Positions 7,845-16,858 of a DNA stretch of 64,000 nt are shown here, piece by piece (the first letter of the stretch is position 1; each line of letters begins with the position of its first letter). This DNA comes from Sphingobium abikonense NBRC 16140 (lineage in GTDB: Bacteria; Pseudomonadota; Alphaproteobacteria; Sphingomonadales; Sphingomonadaceae): assembly GCF_001598335.1 (NCBI RefSeq), contig NZ_BCYT01000002.1, forward strand, positions 248,001-312,000, written 5' to 3'. The position numbers were made by a program, and so were the translations under genes. The notes under the pieces were generated by a model. It saw only the letters and a list, made by a program, of their open reading frames with translations. It was not told the DNA's origin and searched no databases.

Positions 7845-9410
7845 ATGCGCCGACCCGTCCGCTTCACCGTCGCGCTTGCCGCGCTGCTTTGCATGGCGCA
7901 GGCCGCGCCGCCGCCTAGCCCCCAGCAAATTTACGGTCCCTTATTCGAAGCGGTGCAGGGCGGGCGGGTGTTTGAAGACGGCAAGACCTTCGTCGATGCC
8001 GCGCCCAAAGGCGACCCCGCCGCCATTGTCGAGGCCTATCGGCGGGAACAGCCAAAGGGCGCGGCCTTGCGCCAGTTCGTTCTGCGCCATTTCACCGTGC
8101 CGGGCGAGGGGGGGGAACGGCCGGCTCCATCGCTGCGCGACCATATCCGGGCGCTCTGGCCGCAACTCACGCGGCCCGCGCTCAATCCGCCTGCCGGTTC
8201 GTCGGCGCTGTCCCTGCCCGCGCCCTATGTCGTGCCGGGCGGTCGCTTTCGCGAAATCTATTATTGGGACAGCTATTTCACGATGCTCGGCCTCAAGGCG
8301 GATGGGCAGCAATCGCTGATCGATTCGATGCTCACCGATTTTGAAAGCCTGATCGCCCGCTACGGCTTCATCCCCAACGGCACCCGCACTTACTATCTGG
8401 GGCGATCGCAGCCGCCTTTTTTGTCGCTGATGGTCGATCTGGCCAGTGATCCTACCGATCCCCGCCATCTGGCCGCGTTGCGCGCCGAACATGCCTTCTG
8501 GATACGCGGTAGCGATCACGCCATCCGGGCAGGCGCGTCGCTGCGCGTGGTGCGCATGCCCGACGGCGCGCTGCTCAACCGCTATTGGGATGATCGGCCC
8601 GGACCGCGCGATGAAAGCTGGGCCGAGGATGTCGCGACCGCGCGGGAAAGCAACAGGGCCAAGGGCGACGTCTATCGCGACCTGCGCGCCGGTGCGGAAA
8701 GCGGCTGGGATTTTTCGTCTCGCTGGCTTGCCGACTCCAAACGCCTGTCCACGATCCGCACCACGCACATCGTGCCCGTCGATCTCAACAGCCTGCTCTG
8801 GCGGCTGGAGCGTGCGATTGCCGGCCGATGCGCGACAGCGGGCGATGCCGGCTGCGCGCGTGAGTTCCATCAGCTGGCTGCAAGGCGCAAGGCCGCCATC
8901 GACCGTTGGCTCTGGCAGGCAGACGCAGGGCATTATGCGGACTGGGACATGGACAGCCATGGACCCACGCCCATTTTGTCGGCAGCGACGCTCTTTCCGT
9001 TGTTCGTAGGCCTGTCCAGCAAAGCCCAGGCCGATGCCGTTGCCCGGATCACGCGCGATCAGCTTGTCGGGGAGGGCGGCTTGCGCACGACCCGGCTCGC
9101 GACAGGGCAGCAGTGGGACAGCCCCAATGGCTGGGCGCCGCTTCAATGGGTGGCGATCGACGGGCTGGCGCGTACAGGCCATCTGCCCCTCGCCAGGGAC
9201 ATTGCGCGCCGCTGGATATCGACGGTCGACTCGGCCTTCCGCCAAAGCGGCAAGATGCTGGAAAAATATGATGTGGAAGAACGCAAGCCCGGCGGCGGCG
9301 GCGAATATCCGCTGCAGGACGGCTTTGGCTGGACCAACGGCGTGACTGCAGCGCTGATCGATCGCTGGCCGGACCTTGATCCCGATGCCCCTGTTGCGGC
9401 GGGGGAATAG
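7845..9410 (+). CDS. treA: Periplasmic trehalase
   Basis: This GH37 enzyme hydrolyses trehalose to two glucose molecules. The 521-residue protein has an N-terminal signal peptide (MRRPVRFTVALAALLCMAQA) and both trehalase signatures: PGGRFREIYYWDSYFTMLGL and QWDSPNGWAPLQ. The Gly-rich GGGGEYPLQDGFGWTNGV near the C-terminus is also typical. The signal peptide places it in the periplasm. mutM follows after 17 bases, so the two may share a transcript. Confidence 0.95.
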   Translation: MRRPVRFTVALAALLCMAQAAPPPSPQQIYGPLFEAVQGGRVFEDGKTFVDAAPKGDPAAIVEAYRREQPKGAALRQFVLRHFTVPGEGGERPAPSLRDHIRALWPQLTRPALNPPAGSSALSLPAPYVVPGGRFREIYYWDSYFTMLGLKADGQQSLIDSMLTDFESLIARYGFIPNGTRTYYLGRSQPPFLSLMVDLASDPTDPRHLAALRAEHAFWIRGSDHAIRAGASLRVVRMPDGALLNRYWDDRPGPRDESWAEDVATARESNRAKGDVYRDLRAGAESGWDFSSRWLADSKRLSTIRTTHIVPVDLNSLLWRLERAIAGRCATAGDAGCAREFHQLAARRKAAIDRWLWQADAGHYADWDMDSHGPTPILSAATLFPLFVGLSSKAQADAVARITRDQLVGEGGLRTTRLATGQQWDSPNGWAPLQWVAIDGLARTGHLPLARDIARRWISTVDSAFRQSGKMLEKYDVEERKPGGGGEYPLQDGFGWTNGVTAALIDRWPDLDPDAPVAAGE

Positions 9411-9427
9411 CCCCTACATGACGGCCC

Positions 9428-10240
9428 ATGCCTGAACTTCCCGAAGTCGAAACCACTGTGGCGGGCCTGCGCTCGGTCTTGCTCGGCAGCCGGCTCATGC
9501 GAGTCGAACCGCGCCGCGCCGACCTGCGCTTTCCCATTCCGCCGGACCTGCGCCAGCGGATGACGGGCGCGACGGTTACGGGTCTGTCCCGGCGGGCCAA
9601 ATATGGCCTGATTGAAACCGACCGGGGCGACATGATGATCTTCCACCTTGGCATGTCGGGGCGTTGGCGTATCGACCCGGCGGAGATTGGCGCACACGAC
9701 CATCTGCTCGTCGAAACCGATCAGGGGCGGCTCCTGTCCCTCAACGACCCGCGCCGGTTCGGATCGCTTAATTTGGTGCGGGCCGACGCCTGGTCCGGCT
9801 ATGCGCCCTTTACCCGCATGGGGCCGGAGCCTTTAGGGCATGAATTCTCGCCCGCGATGCTGGCCACAGCCCTGAAAGGCAAGGCGACCTCGATCAAGGC
9901 GGCGCTGCTGGACCAGCGCATCGTGGCTGGATTGGGCAATATCTATGTCTGTGAGGCGCTCAACATGTCGGGCATCGCCCCGACCCGCCCGGCCGGGCGA
10001 ATCAGCGGTGCGCGCCTGGCGCTGCTGGTGGACGCGATTCGCACCGTGCTGACGGCCGCCATCACCGCTGGCGGATCGACTCTGCGCGACTATGCCCGGC
10101 CAGATGGCGAATTGGGCTATTTTTCCAAGCAATGGCGCGTCTATGGCCGGGAGGGGCAGCCCTGCCCGTGCGGTGGCACCGTGCGACGGCGCGTCGATGG
10201 CGGGCGATCGACATTCTATTGCCCCACATGCCAGAAATAG
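9428..10240 (+). CDS. mutM: Formamidopyrimidine-DNA glycosylase
   Basis: MutM removes 8-oxoguanine and ring-opened purines and nicks the resulting abasic site. The 270-residue protein begins MPELPEVETTVAGL, with catalytic Pro2 and Glu3 after Met removal, has the FHLGMSGRW segment and the helix-two-turn-helix GLGNIYVCEALN, and ends with a zinc finger (PCPCGG ... FYCPTCQK). Length and start are standard. It sits between trehalase and rpsT, part of the conserved stretch leading to dnaA. Confidence 0.97.
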   Translation: MPELPEVETTVAGLRSVLLGSRLMRVEPRRADLRFPIPPDLRQRMTGATVTGLSRRAKYGLIETDRGDMMIFHLGMSGRWRIDPAEIGAHDHLLVETDQGRLLSLNDPRRFGSLNLVRADAWSGYAPFTRMGPEPLGHEFSPAMLATALKGKATSIKAALLDQRIVAGLGNIYVCEALNMSGIAPTRPAGRISGARLALLVDAIRTVLTAAITAGGSTLRDYARPDGELGYFSKQWRVYGREGQPCPCGGTVRRRVDGGRSTFYCPTCQK

Positions 10241-10358
10241 CCGACCGCGAATCCGTTGACGCCCGCCCCGATACTCTGTAAGGGGCGCACCTTCACGAGG
10301 CATGTCGGCATTTTTCGGCGGGCCTCTTCCCGAGATTTGACGAGAACCGAGGAATAGA

Positions 10359-10622
10359 ATGGCCAATACGCCGCAAGCCAAGAAGCGCATCCGTCGCAAC
10401 GAGCGTCGCGCCGCAATCAATGGCGCCCGCATCAGCCGGATCCGCACCCTGGTGAAGAAGGTGGAAGCCGCCATCGTCGCTGGCGACAAGGATGCCGCCA
10501 CGACCGCGCTGCAGACCGTTCAGCCTGAACTGGCGCGCGGCGTCGCGCGCGGCGTGCTGCACAAGAACACCGCCGCACGCAAGTTCGGCCGCCTGACCAA
10601 GGCCGTCAGCGCGATCGCCTGA
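10359..10622 (+). CDS. rpsT: 30S ribosomal protein S20
   Basis: The 87-residue basic protein [20 protein letters not shown]... is S20, which binds 16S rRNA early in 30S assembly. The frame is fully consistent with the family, including the helical [20 protein letters not shown] and C-terminal [17 protein letters not shown] ribosome binding site (GAGGA) lies just upstream of the start. A strong terminator follows at 10653. S20 next to dnaA is a common alphaproteobacterial arrangement. Confidence 0.98.
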   Translation: MANTPQAKKRIRRNERRAAINGARISRIRTLVKKVEAAIVAGDKDAATTALQTVQPELARGVARGVLHKNTAARKFGRLTKAVSAIA

Positions 10623-10652
10623 CACCCCCGCAAGGGAATGACGAACCTAAGT

Positions 10653-10690
10653 GCCCGCTCCGGATTGCCGGAGCGGGCCTTTCGTTTTTG
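10653..10690 (+). terminator. Rho-independent terminator of rpsT
   Basis: An 11-bp perfect stem (GCCCGCTCCGG at 10653-10663, CCGGAGCGGGC at 10668-10678) with an ATTG loop is followed by CTTTCGTTTTT. It would end the rpsT transcript and insulate dnaA. Confidence 0.9.
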
Positions 10691-11029
10691 CGTCACATCT
10701 TTGTCATCAGCCAGACACACGGGAATCCCGCGATTCGGCCGGGAACGCCAAGATTGTGACCAAATAAATAACTGAAAAACTGTGGTAAAATGGCAAGTTG
10801 GCCTTTTCCGCGGCTTTGCCGAGTCAACGGCTTTATTTCATTTTTTTGAAGTGTCTCGGCCTTGATCCTGCGGATCGCGCCTGTCTATTTTGCTCCTCCG
10901 GCCGCCGCTCGAATCGTTTTTCAGGCGGTCGTTATTAGGTCAGACGATGCAGGGTGATCGGAAAGCCAGTGGCTTTTCCGGATAGCTACGCTTGTGTCGT
11001 TCAGGCCGATTTGGGGGGTCGCTTCAGGT
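10691..11029 (+). promoter_or_regulatory. dnaA upstream control region with four GANTC sites
   Basis: The 339 bases hold no gene. The stretch 10756-10800 is AT-rich for this genome, and a T-rich run occurs at 10830-10850. Four GANTC sites, the recognition sequence of the cell-cycle methylase CcrM, lie at 10723, 10732, 10821 and 10911. I see no perfect DnaA box; TGTGGTAAA at 10781 is only a partial match. Exact promoter positions cannot be assigned by eye. Confidence 0.5.
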
Positions 11030-12433
11030 ATGAACGTCAGGGCAGCTTTGGTGGAACGTCAGGCAACGGACAGTGAAAATGGCGCCGGCCTGGATTCCGC
11101 CTGGAGCGCGATCCGGACGGGCCTACGCCGTGATCTTGGCGCGCGTCTGTTCGACCAGTGGCTAAAGCCTGCGCGGCTTGGCGACTATTGCCCCGAATCG
11201 CAGACGCTCGACCTGCTGGTCGCCACTGACTTCAGCGCGAATTTCGTGTCGGGCCAGTTTGGCGATCGCCTGCGCATGGCATGGCGCAGCGCCGGAGTCG
11301 GTGTGCGCGAGGTGCGGGTGCGCCGCGCGCCTGACGCTGCCGGACCGCGCCTGCTGGAAATCGCGTCCTTGCCGGAAGCCGACTCCTGCGTCGTCGAGGA
11401 AATGGTTGTCGCGTCCAACTTCCAGCCGCGCCACAGGCTCGACGATTTCGTCGTAGGCGACACCAACCGCCTGGCCTGGTCTGCGGCGCAGGCGATGGCG
11501 GGCGAAGCGCAGCCGCGTTTTACGCCGCTGTTCATTCATGGCGGTACGGGGCAGGGCAAGACCCATTTGCTGCACGGCATCGCAGCGGCGTTCTCGGCGC
11601 ATTCGCCCAAGGCCCCGGTCCTCTATATGTCGGCCGAACGCTTCATGATGGAATTTGTGAACGCGATGCGCGCCAATGAGACGATGGCGTTCAAGGCGCG
11701 GCTGCGGGCCGCGCGCCTGTTGCTGATCGACGATATCCAGTTCATCGCGGGCAAAGGATCGACGCAGGAGGAATTTCTCCACACGATCAACGACCTGATC
11801 GACAGTGGCGCGCGCATCGTCGTCACCGCGGATCGCGCGCCCCAGATGCTCGAAGCGATCGACGCGCGCATTCTCTCGCGACTGGCCGGTGGGCTGGTCG
11901 CGGACATTCGCGCCGCCGGCCTCGACCTTCGCCTCGCCATCCTTCAATCAAAGCGCGCTCTGGCCGGCGACACGACCGTCCCAGACATGGTGATCGATTT
12001 CCTCGCCCGCTCGATCCGGTCGAATGTGCGCGAACTGGAAGGCGCCTTCAACAAGCTGGTCGCTTATGGCCAGTTGACCGGACGCGCGATTGATCTGGAT
12101 TTCGCCCAGCAGATGCTGGCCGATGCTGTCCGCGCCAATGCCCGCCGCATCACCGTGGATGAAATCCAGAAGGCCTGCGCTGCGCATTTCAAGATCGATC
12201 CGGCGGAAATGCGCTCCAAGCGCCGCGCGCGCGCCGTCGCCCGTCCGCGTCAAGTGGCCATGTATCTCGCCAAGAAGATGACGCCGCGATCGCTGCCCGA
12301 GATCGGCCGCATCTTCGGCGGACGTGACCACAGCACCGTGATCCATGCCGTGCGCACGATCGAGGCGCTGCGTGAAACCAGTCCCGACATGGACGCCGAC
12401 ATCCGCGCGTTGCAGCGCCAGCTGGAGGGGTAA
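11030..12433 (+). CDS. dnaA: Chromosomal replication initiator protein DnaA
   Basis: DnaA binds oriC and opens the duplex for replication. The 467-residue protein has an N-terminal interaction domain, an AAA+ domain with Walker A GGTGQGKT near residue 171 and Walker B LLLIDDIQF near 230, sensor motifs, and the C-terminal DNA-binding domain ending in the DnaA signature FGGRDHSTVIHAV (around 430). I prefer the ATG at 11030, which follows a G-rich Shine-Dalgarno region; an in-frame GTG at 10994 would add 12 residues. Sphingomonad homologues begin MNVRAAL-like. Confidence 0.97.
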   Translation: MNVRAALVERQATDSENGAGLDSAWSAIRTGLRRDLGARLFDQWLKPARLGDYCPESQTLDLLVATDFSANFVSGQFGDRLRMAWRSAGVGVREVRVRRAPDAAGPRLLEIASLPEADSCVVEEMVVASNFQPRHRLDDFVVGDTNRLAWSAAQAMAGEAQPRFTPLFIHGGTGQGKTHLLHGIAAAFSAHSPKAPVLYMSAERFMMEFVNAMRANETMAFKARLRAARLLLIDDIQFIAGKGSTQEEFLHTINDLIDSGARIVVTADRAPQMLEAIDARILSRLAGGLVADIRAAGLDLRLAILQSKRALAGDTTVPDMVIDFLARSIRSNVRELEGAFNKLVAYGQLTGRAIDLDFAQQMLADAVRANARRITVDEIQKACAAHFKIDPAEMRSKRRARAVARPRQVAMYLAKKMTPRSLPEIGRIFGGRDHSTVIHAVRTIEALRETSPDMDADIRALQRQLEG

Positions 12434-12476
12434 GCCCCCTCTGGCGCGTGGCGCCCGATCGGCTAGGCTGGCGGAC

Positions 12477-13088
12477 ATGATTCGCCAGCTTGTCCTTATC
12501 CTCTCCGCCTTCCTGTCGATCGTCCCGGCATCGGCGCAGACTTCTTCGTCATCCGCCCCCGATCCGGCCGATGTTCGCGTGCTGATGCAGACGGAGCAGG
12601 GGCCGATCGTGCTCGCGGTGCATAGCGGCAAGGCCCCCATCACCGCCGCCAATTTCCTGAAATATGTCGATCAGAAGCGTCTCGATGGCACGGCCTTCTA
12701 CCGTGGCGTTGGCGCTGCCGATTATGGCTTCGTGCAGGGCGGCGCGCAAAATGACCCCAAACGCATCCTGCCGCCGATCGCGCATGAACCGACCAGCCAG
12801 ACGGGCCTGGTCCATGATGACGGGGCGCTTTCCATGGCGCGTTATGCGCCGGGCAGCGCGACTGGCGACTTTTTCGTCGTGCTGGGGCGGATGCCGTCCA
12901 TGGACGCCAATCCCGACGCAGCCGGCGATAATCAGGGATTTGCGGTTTTCGCCCATGTGGTGGAGGGGCTGGATGTGATCAAGGCGATCCTCGCCGCGCC
13001 CAAATCGCCGACCAAGGGTGAAGGCGTCATGAAGGGCCAGATGCTCGAAACACCCGTCAGGATCATCAGCGTGCGCCGCGCGCCCTGA
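12477..13088 (+). CDS. Periplasmic cyclophilin-type peptidylprolyl isomerase
   Basis: Cyclophilins interconvert cis and trans X-Pro bonds during protein folding. The 203-residue protein starts with a signal peptide (MIRQLVLILSAFLSIVPASAQ) and contains the cyclophilin core: GKAPITAANFLKYVDQ, TAFYRGV, FVQGGAQ, and a GDFFVVLGRMP region that replaces the canonical FFI segment. The export signal suggests a periplasmic PpiA-like chaperone. It begins 43 bases after dnaA. The convergent symporter gene ends 10 bases beyond it. Confidence 0.88.
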   Translation: MIRQLVLILSAFLSIVPASAQTSSSSAPDPADVRVLMQTEQGPIVLAVHSGKAPITAANFLKYVDQKRLDGTAFYRGVGAADYGFVQGGAQNDPKRILPPIAHEPTSQTGLVHDDGALSMARYAPGSATGDFFVVLGRMPSMDANPDAAGDNQGFAVFAHVVEGLDVIKAILAAPKSPTKGEGVMKGQMLETPVRIISVRRAP

Positions 13089-13098
13089 CAAACGCCCG

Positions 13099-14328
13099 TC
13101 AGTCCGCTGCGCGCCGCTGGTCCAGGATGCGGGCAACGCCCATGTCGGCGGTGACATTGCCGACAGTGCGGAAGATGTCGGGCACCGTTTCCACCGCGAG
13201 CAAAAGCGGCAGCGCCTCCACCGGCACGCCCATGGCAAGGCAGATGGGCCCCGTGGTCGTGAAGAAGGTGATCTGGCTGGGAAGCCCCACGGCGGCCAGG
13301 CTGACCACCGCCGCCACCAGCACGCCCAGGACCAGCTGCGTCGCGCCCAGATCGACGCCATTCATGGCAGCGACATAGAGGGCGACGCCCAGATTGGCGG
13401 GCGGGCTGGTGATCCGAAAGAGGGAAATCGCCAGCGGCAGGACGATGGACCGGCTCGTTTCCCGCACCGCCAGCGCGCCATCGCTTGCCTGGATCATAGC
13501 AGGCAGCGACGCGATCGAGCTTTGCGTCGAAAAGGCGATGGCCTGCGCTGGAAAGGCGGCGCGGGCAAACCGGCCGACGCCGATCCGGCCGAGCAGGACC
13601 GTCATCGGATAGACGAGCAATGTCACCAGCAGGCACAAGGCCACGATGAACAGGATATAGTGGAGCAGAGCGCCCGCCGTCGCGAGGCCCGACCGCGCGC
13701 CCGCGACCAGCGCGAGCGCGAATACGCCCAAGGGCGCGAGCCACAAGACCCAGTTCACCACCACGAGCAGTGCGTCGGCCAGCGCCTGAAAAAAGCCGAC
13801 CAGCTGCGCGCGCCTGTCTGCCGCGATCCGCGTCACCGCAAAGCCGAAGATCAGCGCGAACAGTACGATGGCGACCACTTGCCCATCGGCTGCCGATTTG
13901 AGCGGGTTGACGGGAATGAAACCGAGCAGCCATTCCGCCGAGGGCCGCACGTCCGGGACCTCGCTGACCGGTCCTGCGCCCGCCAGCGCGCCCACCGCGC
14001 CTTCCGGCACCGGCCAGAGCGTCAGCAGGAGCGGCCCGGCAAGCGCTGCGACGCTTGCCGCCCCGACCAGCAGGATCGCGAACAAGCCGATTGCGCGCGC
14101 GGCGAGGCCATTATTCCGCGCTGTCGTCGCTGCCTGCGCGATGCCCGTAACCAATAGGGCAAAGATCAGCGGGATGAGCGGCATCTGCAATCCGCCAAGC
14201 CACGCCTTGCCGATCGGCTGCACCACGTCGACGATCGTCCTGTCCCAGGCGCCGCCCCATTCGGCGATGGCAATGCCGCAGATCAGCCCGAAGACCAGGG
14301 CAATGAGGATGCGGACGGTCAACGTCAT
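13099..14328 (-). CDS. Dicarboxylate/amino-acid:cation symporter (DAACS family)
   Basis: The 409-residue membrane protein begins with MTLTVRILIALVFGLICGIA and has about eight to ten hydrophobic segments. QSSIASLPAMI corresponds to the serine-rich re-entrant loop of DAACS transporters. It would import dicarboxylates or acidic amino acids with Na+ or H+. It is a divergent paralogue of the dctA-like gene at 28456, lacking the full NLDGT motif, so the exact substrate is uncertain. It lies alone on the minus strand, 75 bases downstream of the LppC-type gene. Confidence 0.85.
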   Translation of the reverse strand: MTLTVRILIALVFGLICGIAIAEWGGAWDRTIVDVVQPIGKAWLGGLQMPLIPLIFALLVTGIAQAATTARNNGLAARAIGLFAILLVGAASVAALAGPLLLTLWPVPEGAVGALAGAGPVSEVPDVRPSAEWLLGFIPVNPLKSAADGQVVAIVLFALIFGFAVTRIAADRRAQLVGFFQALADALLVVVNWVLWLAPLGVFALALVAGARSGLATAGALLHYILFIVALCLLVTLLVYPMTVLLGRIGVGRFARAAFPAQAIAFSTQSSIASLPAMIQASDGALAVRETSRSIVLPLAISLFRITSPPANLGVALYVAAMNGVDLGATQLVLGVLVAAVVSLAAVGLPSQITFFTTTGPICLAMGVPVEALPLLLAVETVPDIFRTVGNVTADMGVARILDQRRAAD

Positions 14329-14403
14329 GGGTTCAGCTCTTTCCGGTCAGGGCTTGCACAGACAGGCAAACGGATCGGATGCGGGCAAGCCGCCAGCTGG
14401 TTC

Positions 14404-15564
14404 TCACTCGCCAAAGCTGCGCGGGGCGGGATCGATGACGGTGAAATTGCCCGCGCCGACCTCCGAGACTTCCAGAGCGCGTTCGGCAACGCCCGTGCGG
14501 GTGAAGCGGAAGGCGCCGTCGATACCGGAAAATCCTCCCGCGTCGCGCAGCCGAGCGGCGGGGAAGGGCGCGCCGGCTTTCCACTGCTGGGCGATCCGCA
14601 CGGTCAGCAACACCGCGTCATAGCCGAGCGACGACAGGCGAAATGGCGCCGACCCGTACCGGGCGCGATATTTGGCGACGAGCTGGCGATAGAGGCCATC
14701 CGAGACGCTGGCGAACCAGGCGCCGCGCAGCGCGGGATTGCTGGCAAGCGATGGTTCCGCATTCCACAATTCGGTGCCCAGCAACCGGGCGCTGCCGCCG
14801 CCATTTTTGCGCAGGATCGGCGCGATCTGCAACGCGACGCGCCCGGAATCGGCGATCAGCAACGCGTCATAGCTGGAGGACGCTTGCAATGCCTTGACCG
14901 CTGCGGCGATCGACCCTGCCGATCGGTCGAATGTCTGCATCGACACGACGGTCCCGCCGGCCTGCTCGACCGCACGCAGCATCGCATTGCCCGCCCGTTC
15001 GCCATAGGTGCCGCGCGGCACCAGCGCGCCGAACTGGCTCAGCCCCTTGGCGCGCGCGAAATCGACCACTCGCTCGATCGACTGGTTGGGGTTGTAGCCC
15101 ATGATATAGACGCCGTTGCCCGCGACGCTGCTGTCGTTGGAAAAGCTTATGACCGGCACATTCGCCCGCGCCGCGATTGGCCCCACGACCCGCGCATCTT
15201 CCGCCAGCAACGGTCCCAGGATCAGCCGGTTGCCATCGGCCAGCGCCTTGTTCACGGCGGCCGCTGCGCCCATTGCCGTATCATAGGTGGTGATGCGCAC
15301 CTTGTCGGTCTTGGTATCGAGCAGCGCCAGCGTCGTGGCGTTGGCGATCGACTGGCCTACCCCGGCATTGGCCCCGCTCATCGGCACCAGCAGCGCGACG
15401 CGGTGGCGAGCCGTGTCGGTGGGCAGGCCCTGGACGACTTCGGGCGTGGTCGGTCGCGTAGGCGCGTTGGGTGTGCTGGGGGCCGGTGCCTTGGGCACGA
15501 TTGACTGACAGGCGGCCAGGAACAGGGCCGCGCCCATGAAGGCGACGCGCGCACCGCGCTTCAT
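14404..15564 (-). CDS. LppC-type lipoprotein, penicillin-binding protein activator
   Basis: The protein (386 residues from the 15564 ATG) starts MKRGARVAFMGAALFLAACQ, a signal peptide with lipobox LAAC, so it is a lipoprotein. The body is a periplasmic type-1 ligand-binding fold: VALLVPMSGANAGVGQSIAN, LILGPLLAEDARVV and RVVDFARAKGLSQFGALVP. This matches the LppC/LpoA group thought to activate peptidoglycan synthases. An upstream ATG at 15609 would leave only 11 bases to the divergent rsmI start, so the shorter form is preferred. Location next to rsmI-yraN-gshB is conserved in alphaproteobacteria. Confidence 0.85.
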   Translation of the reverse strand: MKRGARVAFMGAALFLAACQSIVPKAPAPSTPNAPTRPTTPEVVQGLPTDTARHRVALLVPMSGANAGVGQSIANATTLALLDTKTDKVRITTYDTAMGAAAAVNKALADGNRLILGPLLAEDARVVGPIAARANVPVISFSNDSSVAGNGVYIMGYNPNQSIERVVDFARAKGLSQFGALVPRGTYGERAGNAMLRAVEQAGGTVVSMQTFDRSAGSIAAAVKALQASSSYDALLIADSGRVALQIAPILRKNGGGSARLLGTELWNAEPSLASNPALRGAWFASVSDGLYRQLVAKYRARYGSAPFRLSSLGYDAVLLTVRIAQQWKAGAPFPAARLRDAGGFSGIDGAFRFTRTGVAERALEVSEVGAGNFTVIDPAPRSFGE

Positions 15565-15620
15565 TGAAGCGAAGATGTTCGCTTGCCGGGGGGCATCCGT
15601 CTCTGTCATCTGGCGTCCTT

Positions 15621-16463
15621 ATGGAAACTGAACTTTCTGGGCTGGAGCCCGGGCTTTACATCGTCGCGGGGCCGATCGGCAACCTTGGAGACCTGACCCC
15701 GCGCGCGGCCGAGATATTACGGCGGGCCGACGTGGTCGCGGTCGAAGATACGCGGGTCAGCGCCCGCCTGCTGCGCCATGCCGGATCGGACCGCCCGATG
15801 CTGCCTTATCATGATCACAGTGCGGATCATGTCCGCCAGCGGCTGGTCGATCGCATGGCAAGCGAATCAGTGGCGTTGCTTTCGGACGCGGGCACGCCAC
15901 TCATTTCCGATCCTGGCTACAAGCTTGTGCGTGATGCTCGCGCGGCAGGGCGCAAGGTGACGACGCTGCCCGGCCCCAGCGCCGCGATCGCGGCGCTCAC
16001 GCTCTCGGGGCTGCCGAGCGACCGCTTCCTTTTCATGGGCTTCCTGCCGGCCAAGGCCAAGGCGCGGGGCGATGCGCTGGGCGAAGTGGCGGCGCTGCGC
16101 GCGACGTTGGTCTTCTATGAAAGCGGGCCGCGCCTGTCCGACAGCCTGTCGGCAATGGCCGCGCATCTGGGCGATCGGGATGCCGCCGTCAGCCGGGAGA
16201 TCAGCAAGGCGTTCGAGGAAACGGCGACGGGCACGCTGACTGCCCTGTCGCAGCGCTACGCCGATACGCCGCCCAAGGGTGAGATCGTTGTCATCGTCGG
16301 GCCGCCCGGCGAAGCGCCCCCGGCCAGTACGGAGGATGCCGACGCCGCCTTGCTGGAGGCAATGACGCGCCTGCCCGTGTCGAAAGCCGCTGGTGAGGTC
16401 GCCAGGAAGCTGGGGCTTGACCGCCGGACTCTCTATGACCGGGCGATGGACCTTAAGGGATGA
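15621..16463 (+). CDS. rsmI: 16S rRNA 2'-O-ribose C1402 methyltransferase RsmI
   Basis: RsmI methylates the 2'-OH of C1402 in the decoding centre of 16S rRNA. The 280-residue protein has the tetrapyrrole-methylase-like fold with LYIVAGPIGNLGDLTPRAAE near the N-terminus, VAVEDTRVSARLLRH, LLSDAGTPLISDPGY and the GPSAAIAALTLSGLP stretch, all characteristic. The ATG at 15621 fits the family; the frame continues upstream into the divergent gene. Its stop overlaps the yraN start (ATGA), giving an rsmI-yraN-gshB operon. Confidence 0.96.
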   Translation: METELSGLEPGLYIVAGPIGNLGDLTPRAAEILRRADVVAVEDTRVSARLLRHAGSDRPMLPYHDHSADHVRQRLVDRMASESVALLSDAGTPLISDPGYKLVRDARAAGRKVTTLPGPSAAIAALTLSGLPSDRFLFMGFLPAKAKARGDALGEVAALRATLVFYESGPRLSDSLSAMAAHLGDRDAAVSREISKAFEETATGTLTALSQRYADTPPKGEIVVIVGPPGEAPPASTEDADAALLEAMTRLPVSKAAGEVARKLGLDRRTLYDRAMDLKG

Positions 16464-16813
16464 GCCGCGCCCAGGCGGATCAGCGCGGACGGCAGGGCGA
16501 GCGCATCGCCGCCTGGTGGCTGCGGCTCAAGGGGTGGCAGATTGTCGGCCGCCGGATGCGCACGCGCGCAGGTGAAGTCGACATAGTGGCGCGGCGCGGC
16601 GCGATGCTCGCCTTTGTCGAGGTGAAGGCGCGGGCGAGTGTAGCGGAGCTAGACCTGGCGATCGACGAACGCCGCCTGGCGCGGGTTGCGGCGGCGGCCG
16701 AAATCCTCTGGCATGATCTGGCGAAGCCGGGGGACGATATGCGAATAGACGTCATCCTTCTTGCGCCGGGCCGCCCGCCGCGCCATCTGGCCAATGTCTG
16801 GCATGGGGGGTGA
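16460..16813 (+). CDS. yraN: YraN/UPF0102 family nuclease-like protein
   Basis: The 117-residue protein has a restriction-endonuclease-like core: RTRAGEVDIVARRG supplies the acidic metal ligand and LAFVEVKAR the ExK motif. The true role of the UPF0102 family is not settled; a function in DNA or RNA processing is inferred from the fold. It is translationally coupled to rsmI through an ATGA overlap and precedes gshB by 45 bases, an order conserved across alphaproteobacteria. Confidence 0.92.
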   Translation: MSRAQADQRGRQGERIAAWWLRLKGWQIVGRRMRTRAGEVDIVARRGAMLAFVEVKARASVAELDLAIDERRLARVAAAAEILWHDLAKPGDDMRIDVILLAPGRPPRHLANVWHGG

Positions 16814-16858
16814 CGGCGGCCTGCCGCGCCCTGTCCTTGTGAGTGGAAGGTGTTTGGA

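Noticed and set aside
10691..11029. Chromosomal origin immediately upstream of dnaA
   Set aside because: I found no cluster of DnaA boxes. Alphaproteobacterial origins often lie several kb away, near hemE or parAB, which are not here.
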